25,685 nucleotides of DNA from Byssochlamys sp. IMV 00236 (lineage: Eukaryota > Ascomycota > Eurotiomycetes > Eurotiales > Thermoascaceae), in the NCBI GenBank assembly GCA_001931875.2, contig MSJH02000123.1, positions 1-25,685 on the forward strand, written 5' to 3'. Made by a program: the position numbers and the translations under genes. Shown here piece after piece: positions 9,010 through 18,686 of this stretch. The notes under the pieces are model-generated. The model made no database searches and was not told the origin of the DNA. It saw only the letters and a list, made by a program, of their open reading frames with translations. The first letter of the stretch is position 1. Each line of letters starts with the position of its first letter.

Positions 9010-9209
9010 ACAAAAAGAAAAAAAGAAAAACTAACAAGAGCTACATAGAGAATTTATCTGCCTTATACAAGTGGCGCTTTTGTAACATTAATTACAAGAA
9101 AATAAGCATTTGTATTACAGGAAGGCGCTTTACTAGTTTAGCTTATCGCTTCACTGTTCTCTCTTTTTTCACCTAAGACATTTAGCCAAGATATCTAAGA
9201 CATTCATTT

Positions 9210-9690
9210 TTGGATAAATTTTTCTCTTATGGGAGCAACGAGTATCAACAAAAGAACATTGCATTTATACTGAAACAGTCTCTTCTTGATATGTCAACAG
9301 CAAAAACTAGCAGAATTATCATGTTTTATATTATACCACCTGGGAAAAATGCTGTCCTTCAAATGCTCAACAAAAGCAATACCTTGAGCTTTTTTCCGCC
9401 AGCAAAGGGTCTATATTACAGGACAAAAAATGCCCTCAGGAGTTACATTATGATAGGAAGAATAATCCAGTGATAGCATTTGGGTCAGGGAAGAAAGGGG
9501 AATATCAACAATAGGATAAGTGAACATCGTACTGGCGTCATCATGATTCTATGCAAAATATTAATGGCCAACAAAGATCCAAAGGGTTTATCGCTGCCAC
9601 ATATGCATGAGTGCCAAAGTGACAACAGAAGTAGCTATGTTTCATGCTATCCCCTTTTGTCAAATTTGTGAGATAATAAGGCAAAGAAAG
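9210..9690 (+). pseudogene. Possible decayed TnpB/Fanzor-like (OrfB) transposase relic
   Basis: Two same-frame open stretches (9210-9473 and 9480-9671) are separated by an in-frame TGA. In the neighbouring frame, around 9438-9505, the translation NNPVIAFGSGKKGEY appears, and in the first frame EHRTGV...LSLPHMHECQ follows, with Ser and Cys residues after it (SSYVSC). The order xVIAFGxG, then HRxGV, then an acidic HE-type motif, then a TSxxC-like site is reminiscent of the C-terminal half of the OrfB/TnpB-type transposases frequent in mucoralean genomes, with frameshifts. No intact zinc knuckle or complete RuvC set remains. Recognition rests on motif order from memory and is tentative. Confidence 0.28.
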
Positions 9691-10825
9691 TATAGTATAG
9701 AAGAATAATTAAGGCATTACAAGTAGTGCGTTCTCTAGTTCTGACAAGCCATCCACTTTTGAAAAAAAAAGTCTCTTCAACAATTACAGTACCAAAGATT
9801 ATTCTTTTTTTCGAGAGCTAATAACATGTAATTACTGAATTTGTATATCAATGTGTCTGATGGGGGACGAAACAGAAGGTATTAATTGCCCAAAGTGATT
9901 GATGAACATCTGAAATTAAATAAAAATGCGGGGTAAAATGCGGAATATGTTTAATATTTGGGTAAATATCAGTTGGGGAAAGATCGTTTGGGTTAAAAAC
10001 GGAGCTGCATGCTTACAAAACAGTATGGTAATGAAGATCACTAGAATAACGAAAGAAGATGTTCATCTGTGTCTCTTAGTTTAGAAGATGGCGATACAAG
10101 GCTGGTGCACTAATTCTTTCTTTCCTGTTCCCATGATAGTCATTCATGATATCAGCAAGCACTTGTCAATTTATGGGGTAGTGCTGTTTAATTAAGTATT
10201 TCTATTTCCAGTCCCAAACATCGTACGGTGGACACTTGATCAGCGCAGACACTGGCAGATACCATATACGCTACTTACTATTTTTGCTAGTAATAGTTAC
10301 CAATTGGATAGCTATTTGGTAATTGAATTAGTCTTATATTTATAACAGCCCCTTTGCTGCCAACTTAAAACCAGCGTACTTTAATGGTTAGTGTCCCTTT
10401 AACCCCCTTCCTCCTATTATTCAGTAATCATCTTTAAACTCACGAGCGAGTGAAAGATTCTTTGTAATGAAGTGTATAGACTTAATAAGTGACCCCAAAA
10501 GATGGGATAGTCTCGATTGAGCCATAGGTCGTTATTTACCGCACACACATATTTAGATATGTCTTCATGGAAACTAAACAATGGGTTGTGTACGAAAATC
10601 ATTTATTACAACAGATGATTATATTACATAATAATAATATATAAGAATCTATCCTATAGTATTCAATAAACTCTTTGCATTCATATTATTTCTTCAAAAG
10701 AAAGATAAGGGCAATGTATTGTTGTGAATTATGCAAAATAGGAAAAAACAATAAACGAAAAGAAAAAGGGCAAAAAAAATATCAAGTGACAGTTGCGCTA
10801 TTTTCTTTACTTTTTTTTCCTCCTT

Positions 10826-10827
<2 letters not shown>

Positions 10828-10863
<36 letters not shown>
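10828..10863 (+). repeat. T36 homopolymer followed by ATT triplets upstream of NEM1
   Basis: Thirty-six T followed by ATTATAG and a run of ATT triplets ends just before the NEM1 start codon at 10899. Poly(dT) next to a start can act as a nucleosome-excluding promoter element; the TTATTATAG also looks like a splice acceptor of a 5' UTR intron. Confidence 0.75.
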
Positions 10864-10865
<2 letters not shown>

Positions 10866-10898
10866 TATAGTTATTATTATTATTATTGCTAATTAAGC

Positions 10899-11803
10899 AT
10901 GTCAACCACATTTACCATCACAAGAACGGCAGCCAATACGACCAACTTGAGTAGAAAGAAAAGAACAAGACTATTCTTTAATCATTTATATCAATATGTT
11001 GCAATAACACTACAGTTTATATATTCCCTCTTACACAGCAAAAAGACCAAAAAGATGATACCCAACAATAATAACAATAATGTAGCATTACAATATTATA
11101 AAGGAAAAACACTTGTATTAGATTTGGATGAAACACTCGTTCATTCTGTTAGACTTGGTTCTGAAACGATAACTGAAGTCAGCCCATCTATTATTCACAA
11201 GACAATTGAAGTACAATGTGATAAACAATCTTTACTGTATGAAGTCTATAAGCGACCACATGTAGATTTCTTTTTGAAAACTGTAAGTCTCTGAGATCCT
11301 ATTCGAAAATTATTCTTACACACACAAAAACACCATACATCAAATAGATAAGTCAGTGGTATAAAATTGTAATTTATACTGCATCTATGGCAGAATATGC
11401 TGACCCCGTGATTGATTGGCTTGATCAAGACAACATTATTTCACAACGTTTTTTTCGACAAGTAAGAAATCATGATGAATACACATGCGATATTGACCCC
11501 CTTCTGTAGTCTTGTGTTGTTAGAAACGGTAACTTTTTAAAAGATCTTACGCTGGCCGAAAAAGATTTGAATAAAGTGTGTCTCATTGATAATAGTCCAG
11601 TGGCATTTGATCTATATAAAGGTATATTTGCACATAACCCCAATGTGAATTCATTCTCATTTTTAAACATAGAAAACGGAATCGCTTTACCCACTTGGAT
11701 ATCAAACCCCAACGATGAAAGCTTACTTGACCTTTTGCCTTTTTTAGACGCTCTAAGATTTGCTGCCGATGTTAGAAGTATCCTTAGACTACAACACTGC
11801 TGA
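10899..11803 (+). CDS. NEM1: Nuclear envelope phosphatase NEM1/CTDNEP1 (Dullard family)
   Basis: Catalytic subunit of the Nem1-Spo7 type complex that dephosphorylates lipin (Pah1), switching phosphatidate toward diacylglycerol and controlling ER and nuclear membrane growth. Exons 10899-11282, 11348-11461 and 11510-11803, both introns phase 0, give 263 residues. A hydrophobic stretch at about 25-46 (LFFNHLYQYVAITLQFIYSLL) is the membrane anchor. The HAD phosphatase motif TLVLDLDETLVHS places the nucleophile at D75 and the acid/base at D77. Downstream come VYKRPHVDFFLKT, ISQWYKIVIYTASMAEYADPV, the FFRQ / C-V-V-R-N-G junction, CLIDNSP, TWISNPND and LLPFLDALRFAADVRSIL, matching CTDNEP1 end to end. 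It is shorter than yeast Nem1, lacking the long N-terminal extension, and closer to the animal protein. Confidence 0.92.
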
Positions 11804-11863
11804 TTTTGTTTCCTAATAAATTTTGTCTTCACTCTTTTCACTACCTATTACTTATCTGTTCCT

Positions 11864-11880
11864 ATGACAACGGTTGTCAT
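11864..11880. promoter_or_regulatory. 17-bp perfect palindrome between NEM1 and CBP3
   Basis: ATGACAAC-G-GTTGTCAT has two perfect 8-bp arms around one base, 61 bp after the NEM1 stop and 77 bp before the CBP3 start. Shape and position fit a dimeric transcription-factor site in the CBP3 promoter; no factor can be named. Confidence 0.35.
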
Positions 11881-11957
11881 GGCTTAACTTTTCAATCCCC
11901 GGGAACAGAAAAATATTTTTTCTTTTTTCATAGACTCTCTTTTTTTGTAATTCAATA

Positions 11958-12879
11958 ATGTCAAACCTTACAAAAAGAATAATCAGCAGTCAAATAAAAA
12001 GGGTATATACACCTTAAACACACACACGCATATATATGTTTACTCACACATATACACATACGCGTGCTTTGAATAGACTTCATATACCTTTCTTCAACCC
12101 AGAATAGTCCCCGCCACTTTAAGACTCTATTCGACAGAAAAAGAACAAGATCAACAAGAGAAATACTCACCTACAACAAAAAAGATTGTTTATGGTCTAG
12201 CAAAAGCTATGGGTTATTATTCAAAGACGTCAACCGCTATTCGTGCCAGTCATACTCTCTATGCTGAATGTGCAAGCCAAATGGAATTGAATAAAGACTT
12301 TTATGTCAAAGGTATAAAACAGTAACAGTGTAAAACCCAGCAGAGAGGCCCAGATTAAAATAGGCAATATGTAGAATGCAACCTCCCTGATAACTTTCAG
12401 TCTTGGTTCTCTGTCACTCAGATACATGTTTGGATGCTCATGGTACATCTTCGCGCTGAAGGAAACGGAAAGATATATATCCAAGAACTTGTCAACCGTT
12501 TCTTTGAAGATGCTGAAGATAGAATTAGATCACATGGAGTAAATAGCTAAAGTACACTTCTTAAGCAACACATATTGATACACACTTTTTTTTATTATAG
12601 ATCACACAGCAGAAAGTGATCAACAGCTACATCAAAGACCTCTTGGCTCAATTCCACGGTGGCGTTATAGCCTATGATGAGGGTATGTGTAAAGACGATC
12701 CTGTCTTGGCTGCTGCCTTGTGGAGAAACCTGTTTGCTATCTCTTCCAACAATGCTACGGATTTAGCTCTTGTCGTTCAGTACATCAGACGTGAACTGCA
12801 AGCACTGGAAAAATACGGTGGAGAAAAACTCAATGCGGGCATTGTGCAGTTTAATAAACCAGATCTCATGTTTGTATAA
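11958..12879 (+). CDS. CBP3: Ubiquinol-cytochrome c reductase assembly chaperone CBP3 (UQCC1)
   Basis: Mitochondrial factor that with Cbp6 binds the ribosome exit and newly made cytochrome b during complex III assembly. Four exons, 11958-12002, 12077-12311, 12375-12538 and 12601-12879, join in frame to 240 residues. The first 35 residues (MSNLTKRIISSQIKR, then SYTFLQPRIVPATLRLYST) are rich in Arg, Ser and Thr with no acids, a typical matrix presequence split by the first intron. The core follows the ubiquinol-cytochrome c chaperone domain: IVYGLAKAMGYYSKTSTAIR, FYVKECNLPDNFQSWF, VTQIHVWMLMVHLRAEG, YIQELVNRFFEDAEDRIR, and HGGVIAYDEGMCKDDPVLAAAL with WRNLF. Donors are GTATAT, GTATAA and GTAAAT. 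The stop is 36 bp from the RPL3 stop on the other strand. Confidence 0.9.
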
Positions 12880-12881
12880 CA

Positions 12882-12906
12882 TTTATTATCATTTTACAAT
12901 AATAAA
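12882..12906. terminator. Interlocked poly(A) signals of CBP3 and RPL3
   Basis: The AATAAA for RPL3 (minus strand, plus coordinates 12882-12887) lies 3 bp past the CBP3 stop, and the AATAAA for CBP3 (12901-12906) lies 10 bp before the RPL3 stop. The two signals are only 13 bp apart on opposite strands, so cleavage of each transcript is expected inside the other gene's last exon. Confidence 0.6.
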
Positions 12907-12915
12907 AAAAGCAAC

Positions 12916-14207
12916 TTAAAGATCCTTCTTGAGAGTACCCATGAATTGGTGCTTTTCGGCGGGGGTTTGGAAGCGACCGTGACCGAACTTGGAGGAAGTA
13001 TCGATGAACTTGAGGGTGACCTTTTCGAGAGCAGAACGCTTGGTGTGGACGGTCAAAGACTTACGAAGAGTGATGACACGCTTCTTGGAACCAGCACAAC
13101 AACCCTTGATCATGACAAAGTCTTCGTTAACTTCACCATAGTGAGGGAAACCACCCATGGGGGTAATCTTCTTCTCGGTCAAGTCGTATTCAGTAGTACC
13201 AGACTTGGCATCAACACCCTTGGCAATACGGTAAATCTTCTTGTTGATTTCAGTACGGCGGTGGTAACCACGTTGACCAGCACGAGCAACAGAGTACATG
13301 ACACGAGAAGGATGCCAGGCACCAATACAGGCAACCTTACGGAGACCACGGTGAGTCTTACGAGGCAACTTCTTGGTACCCCAACGGTGAGTGACACCTT
13401 CGAAACCGTGACCCTTGGTAGTAGCGATGATATCGATCATTTCGTCCTGTTCGAAAACGGAGCCAACAGTGACTTCCTTTTCAAAGTGTTCACGGGCCCA
13501 GTCAACCTTTTGCTCAACAGAACCACCGTTCAATTGGATTTCCATAATGTGAGCCTTGCGTTGGTTAAGCTTGGCCTTGGAGATTTGAGTGTGAGCAATG
13601 ACACGGACGACGGAACAGTACTTCTTGATACGTTCCAATTCACGGTTGATGTCCTTGGCACCTTCAGCATACTTGGCAGCATACTTAGTGAAGGCCTTCT
13701 TCTTGGAGCGGTACCAGTTCTTGTAGAAGCGACGCTTGGCTTCTTCGGAAAGGTGTTCAGCCCAGACGGTGGTCAATGAACGGAGACCACGAGGGGTTTC
13801 GACGTAACCGACAACACCGACAACGACCATAGCAGGAGCTTCGATAACAGTGACGGCTTCGACGATTTCCTTCTTGTGCATCTTGGAACCAGGACGTTCA
13901 AGATCACGAACGATGTGGGTCATACCAGCCTTGTAACCCATGAAGGCAGTCAAGTGGACGGGCTTCTTAGCATCGTCCTTGGGGTAAGCCTTGACACGAC
14001 CGCGGTGAGATCTAGTTCTCTTACGAGGGCCAAAACCCAAGTGACCGTGACGAGGAGCCTCGAATTTTCTAAATGAATCAACATGTTAATTTCTCATTCT
14101 CCAAATGACACTCTTTTGTTGAAGACTTCTAATACGAACCTGTGAGACTATAAGCTGTGGTTAGTAATCCTTTTCTTTAATGGATGGATGATTTATATAT
14201 TTACCAT
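12916..14207 (-). CDS. RPL3: 60S ribosomal protein L3 (uL3)
   Basis: Core protein of the large subunit near the peptidyl-transferase centre. The main exon 14068-12916 encodes [20 protein letters not shown] through GTLKKDL and is nearly collinear with yeast Rpl3, including the [20 protein letters not shown] block, the [20 protein letters not shown] loop and [16 protein letters not shown]. The expected N-terminus M-S-H-R is completed only by two further exons: the start codon alone at 14207-14205, directly followed by a GTAAAT donor, and an 8-nt exon TCTCACAG at 14147-14140. Introns are 57 nt (branch TACTAAC, acceptor TTATAG) and 71 nt (donor GTTCGT, acceptor TTTAG). The joined CDS is 1164 nt, 387 residues, exactly the yeast length. 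Codon use is strongly biased toward C- and G-ending codons, as expected for high expression. Confidence 0.95.
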
Positions 14208-15369
14208 GTTTACTACACCAAGTAAGGTAGAGGAAGAAAGAGAAAGATCAAATGGATGGACCTTCTCCTTCCATATTCATTCGGCCCCTTCCACTCACAA
14301 CGCACTCTCTCCCCGTCTACCACAGAAAAGAGCCAGAGCCTCGGAACGGGAAGGAAAACGAAATGCAGTCACATGTCCGGCGCTCAAAACCACTGAAGCT
14401 GATATGACTCGAATGATCAGTAATATCAATAATCATACTTGTTACGCTTGTGATATACAAACTGATGAGATGGAAGTATGATACACTCGCTTTTAAGGAT
14501 CAACTACCGAAGAGACTCAGAGATGAAGATAATATTTTGATTTTTGTTGGCTGACGTTATTAACAAACAACAAGATCCAGCAAAGGGAAAAAGATATAAT
14601 GGGAAAACTGGATGGGAAAAGGAAAGGCTCATAATCTGGAAAGTGTCCCTTGTACTCTTACAGAACAACTTGATTATTAGCAGCATGAACATTTGGTTTT
14701 TTGTTCTGGGAGATATTGAAGGCCAAAGTTGGTGGCTGTCAAATAGAATATCGCTCGATTATCAGTTTCATGACGATAAAGATAGCATTGCAGAAATACG
14801 TATACGTTGGCAACTTCATAAAGTGAAGTAATGAAGGCAGGAGTGGAGTGAGTCGCTACAGGAGAGAAAGTGGTGGAGCAGTTGAATTCTGCTTGTAATC
14901 ATTCAGCAATTGACGCGTGAGGTAGTGCTGTTTTCTTTCTCTCTTTTAAAAGCGGAAAGAAGAGCGGCGTTTATTTTAAAGTCTCCCAGTTTTCTTTGAT
15001 GAAGAATGTGGCTTTGCTTTTCGGGAAGATATAAATGTTGTAAGCAGTAATTGGGATCATGTTTTCTTTTCTTTTGCAATCCAATTATAAAAAGGTAGGT
15101 TTCTCTTCGAAAAAGAAAGAGTAAGGAAGGACGATGGCTTTAAAGGATGATTTAACAAAATATTCCTTATCTACATTGCCTGAGTTCTTCATTTGATGTG
15201 AACATTGTTGAAACTGATTCCCATTCCCTTTCTTACTCATTCTACTTGTGAAAGAAGTGCTTTTACTGACTTACTTAATAGGATAACATAGGCTTGATAT
15301 TTTTATTATTTCTATAAATAAACTCTTATTTTTAAACACATTACATTCATTCTTTTCTTTTTATTTTAC
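14208..15369. other. RPL3 upstream region, no supported gene
   Basis: Holds the RPL3 promoter (pyrimidine- and purine-rich tracts around 14215-14360). ORFs at 14188-14481 and 14544-14831 on plus show no family features; the first overlaps the RPL3 first exon in antisense. A TATA-like TATAAATAAA near 15313-15322 lies about 50 bp upstream of the small ORF at 15370. Confidence 0.45.
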
Positions 15370-15631
15370 ATGTTCAAACGCGTCTTTAAAAATTTTAAAG
15401 CTGTAAGGACTCAGCCACAATACAAGACTTGATCATAAGAGGCTTCATTAGAATGGTATACTTCTGTCACAGACTTTCCTTAAAGTGAACCAGCATCAGC
15501 AATTTAGTCTTGCTGGATTCACATATTCAACCCTTTCAAAGTCTTCTGACAGTGACGCTACTGTTGATCAGTCAATAAACACAGACTACTATATTATTGC
15601 TCTATGGACAGCTGTTGTGTATTCAAATTGA
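15370..15631 (+). CDS. Possible small spliced gene with mitochondrial-type N-terminus
   Basis: Exons 15370-15402 and 15473-15631 join in frame across a 70-nt intron (GTAAGG...GTCACAG) to 63 residues. The N-terminus MFKRVFKNFKATFLKVNQHQ is rich in Lys, Arg and Phe with no acids, then FTYSTLSKSSDSDATVD, which resembles a matrix presequence with a cleavage site and a short acidic mature part, ending AVVYSN. A TATA-like element sits about 50 bp upstream. No homologue is recognised and the C-terminal end may continue through another intron. It could also be chance. Confidence 0.28.
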
Positions 15632-16101
15632 GATTACTTAAGGTTGCATGCGTTAAAGATTAGATAAATATCCAATGCATTCATCACTTATTCACGATGT
15701 GAGTATACAACAACTCTAGGATTTGCTGAACCACTCGTTGAGCCGTAAATGATGACTCACATGTTTAAAGAATAAATAATAAAAGTTTATTGCAGCATTT
15801 CTATGGTGACATTTTATCTTTTGCTTCAGGAACTGGTTGCTATATACATTCTTGTTGTAAATACGCAAATATTTCTGTTATAATTAAACTTACCGTGCCC
15901 CAGAATCCACAGATGGCAGTGTCTGCCTTTTGGCAAAGAGGATGATTTCTAGGATAATACTTTGCTGATTTTACGCTAGTAAAACCTGTTTATTGCTATT
16001 CTTTTTCTGTCTCTTTCTTTCTCTCGCTTTTACCTTTCAACATGCATACATCCTATACCCGTACCTGTATGATTGCATCTGTAAGTTCGATTGTATCAAT
16101 A
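15632..16101. other. Intergenic stretch, nothing recognised
   Basis: About 470 bp of AT-rich sequence, probably the 3' flank of the 16102-16521 gene. A short open stretch beginning ATG at 16042 with a GTAAGT donor-like site at 16081 is antisense to the end of that gene and has no support. Confidence 0.4.
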
Positions 16102-16521
16102 CTAAGAAAAAAAGAACCTACCTCCTTCTTCTTCCTTTAAACCCAAGTGATTCTACATAAAAGGTGAATCAATGGTCTTGGGCTTGTATTCATTTTACCA
16201 ACTTACTACGAAATAACTTTGTCCAATCTTTAGGAAATCAATAATACTCAAGTAAGGGGCTGCTGAATCCATTGCGGTCAGCTTGTTCATGTCTCCTTTG
16301 TTTGTAGAATGTGTTACAATTCTTGCCCCACAGCTGAAATAGCACGCCTCTTGAGGTCCTAGAGGAGAGACTGTATCTTTTACTTTTGCCAAGGCAAATG
16401 TGTATCCATGATTTAATCTCTGATTCTTTGCTGTTGCCAAACAAGGCTCGTATTGTTCACAATAAATTACGTGAACAGACAAGGCAAGTAGGATAAGCTG
16501 TAATAGTAATAATGTATGCAT
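16102..16521 (-). CDS. Small secreted cysteine-containing protein, unknown family
   Basis: Exon 16521-16207 encodes 105 residues starting with a strong signal peptide (MHTLLLLQLILLALSVHVIYC). The frame then meets a perfect GTAAGT donor; splicing the 54-nt intron (acceptor TTATGTAG) to 16152-16102 gives a 121-residue protein ending EEEGGRFFFS, whereas reading through would stop after VSW. The mature part has Cys27, Cys60 and Cys64 (EACYFSCGARIV) and no recognisable domain. It lies 45 bp past the ACSF3 stop codon on the same strand. Candidate extracellular or effector-like protein; role unknown. Confidence 0.6.
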
Positions 16522-16566
16522 AAAGAAAAGGAAAAAAGAGAGAATATCTAGTTGTGAGTCATTCCT

Positions 16567-18614
16567 TTATTGAAATAATGCCACCAAATCCTTTTTGGTT
16601 ACTTTTCCCATTGCATTTTTGGGTAATTCAGGCACACACTTTAACTGGCTTGGAACTTTGTAAACGGCCAGTCTTTTTTTTAATTTGTCGCGTAATGTTT
16701 GCAAGTTGAGTTCCTATCCAATAAAAATTAGTTAAAGGAGGTAAAGGAAACATGCACTATTACTCTTCCATGCTCCATAACAACTACAGCAGAGACCTTT
16801 TGGCCCCATTCAGGGTCAGGAACCCCCACAACAGCCACGTCTTGAATGCCTATATCGCAAGAAAGCATTTCTCGTTCGATTTCCAGTGCAGATACTTTCT
16901 CGCCGCCTGTCTATACACAAAAGATTACAATCTGACCTAGTAATCATTTGTTCATGCAACACACACTTACTTTAATAATATCAATACTGCTTCTACCTAA
17001 GATTTGGTAATATCCTTTATGAGCTATTCTTTGTGCCATATCTCCTGTGATGAACCTGCGTGGGACATATTAGACTCGTCTTTCATGTTATATCCTTCAC
17101 ATACCAGCCATCTTTTGTAAATTCCTTTTTTGTTGCATCGGGTCGTTGCCAGTACTCTTTAAAGACAGTGGGTCCTTTAATTTGAAGAATACCGGGTGTA
17201 TCACGTAAATCGGTGATATCTTTGCCATCTGCTTCAGATACGATACGTACTTGAACTCCAGGAAGAGGAATTCCGACAGTTCCCTTGAAGAAAAATTCAG
17301 CTTATATTCATCCTATTTTTGTTCTTTTAATATCATACCTCAACGCGTTCCCATATGACATATTCTTGACTTAATCCCATACCAATTTCTAAAAGAACAC
17401 ACATGAATATCTCTATCAGCCTCATCACGATCTCACATTTACCTGTCATTCCATATCGCTCCAACAAGACCTGGCCGCCACTTAGCTTTCTCCATGTATT
17501 ACGTAGCGTAGTAGGAAGTGAAGCTGACCCAGATACCATGAATCTAAACTGCTTACAAGCTTTTGTCCATTCAGATTGCTTGTCCTCATCTTGTGCTTTA
17601 TAGTACTGTGAAAGCTTGGCTACGAGCAAAAATAAGTACACATCGTAACGTATAGGTCTCTTATGTATTACCGTATACAGTAGGCACAGACATAAATACG
17701 GTAAGCCTTGGCCGTTCTATGTCTGACCAGCGAGACCAAACGGCTGCAGCATCAAATTTTTGGTACATTTCAACTGTAGCACCGGTATAGAGAGGACAGA
17801 CAAGGGCATTGACAATACCATGAATGTGGTGAAGGGGCAATATATGGTGAATTCTATCATTTGACGCCCAGTACCAAGCTTTGACTAAACATGAAGCTTG
17901 CGCTTCCAAGTTGCGGTGAGTAAGAACCGCGCCTTTTGGCTTGCCTGTTGTGCCACTCGTAAAAATGATCAAGGCACTCGTGTCCAAAGAGAAGGTATCA
18001 GAGCATTCAGGCACATGCTTACTATCCATATGCAGTAGCTGCTCGTCAGTTATCATGACATAATCCAGCTTGGTTGCTTCTGAAAGTTGGTCCAGTCGCT
18101 CTTTGAATACTGGATGTCCAAGTATAAAACTGGATTGAGATTCCTGTAAGCTGTAGATTTGTTCAGGTAAAGGATGTGTTGTGCCTTAAAAGAAAAAAGT
18201 TAGATCGTCAAAGTATTCGATACGCGTACGAGCAAGCTTTTACATAAAGGCACAGCAATGCCACCCCAAGCCCAAACAGTAAACAAAGCGGCCACGTATG
18301 GAAACCCGCTGGGAACACCAAATTAATTTTGATTTTGCATAAATTCCATCATTTACCTTGGGCATAAAATAGCTATTCTTTCCCCTTGTAGCTGTCTAGT
18401 TTAAAGGTTAAAAAGGGTCACATGGCGCATACTTTGATATAAACCTTGTCTGTCCTTTCAACATTTCAGCAAGATTGACAATGGCAGTAACAAGTTGAGA
18501 ATAAGTAAATGAAGTACTCATTCGTGCGTCATCAATAGCAACGTTATTCTCATAGGTTGCATATTTCACAATATTCGTGAAAAGTGGGAAATTAGGTAGA
18601 TTCCAAGTCGTCAT
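16567..18614 (-). CDS. ACSF3: Malonyl-CoA synthetase-type acyl-CoA synthetase (ACSF3 homologue)
   Basis: ATP-dependent acyl-CoA synthetase of the ANL superfamily; ACSF3 makes malonyl-CoA (and methylmalonyl-CoA) for mitochondrial fatty-acid synthesis. Ten exons: 18614-18445, 18395-18357, 18308-18244, 18184-17672, 17619-17443, 17388-17339, 17283-17105, 17055-16971, 16910-16764, 16713-16567, all phases consistent, 523 residues. Motifs: P-loop [13 protein letters not shown] (164-176), [13 protein letters not shown] typical of ACSF3, [23 protein letters not shown] (318-322), [38 protein letters not shown] (about 417-435), and the catalytic lysine K512 in [11 protein letters not shown]. The N-terminus is not a clear presequence and there is no SKL-type peroxisomal tail, so location is uncertain. 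It starts 72 bp after the IDE stop codon. Confidence 0.9.
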
Positions 18615-18686
18615 TTATTTTCTAAAGAGAGAGAAAGAGAGAAATAAATAAAAAGAGTGAAAGGATAAAAGTATACACCACTGAAT

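Larger units (their letters stand above)
9010..10898. other. Long gene-poor region
   Basis: Between the start of the membrane-protein gene and NEM1. Apart from the possible transposase relic at 9210-9690 and the T-tract at 10828-10863, I find no supported gene on either strand. An ORF at 10417-10602 (minus) and one at 10675-10896 (plus, ending in the T-tract) look random. Confidence 0.5.

Noticed and set aside
10675..10896. ORF ending in a run of Phe upstream of NEM1
   Set aside because: Created by translating the T36 tract and ATT repeats.
12946..13779. 277-codon plus-strand ORF
   Set aside because: Antisense of RPL3; arises from the biased codon use of the ribosomal gene.
14188..14831. 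Two plus ORFs upstream of RPL3 (97 and 95 codons)
   Set aside because: No domain, no splice or promoter support, and the first overlaps the RPL3 5' exon in antisense.
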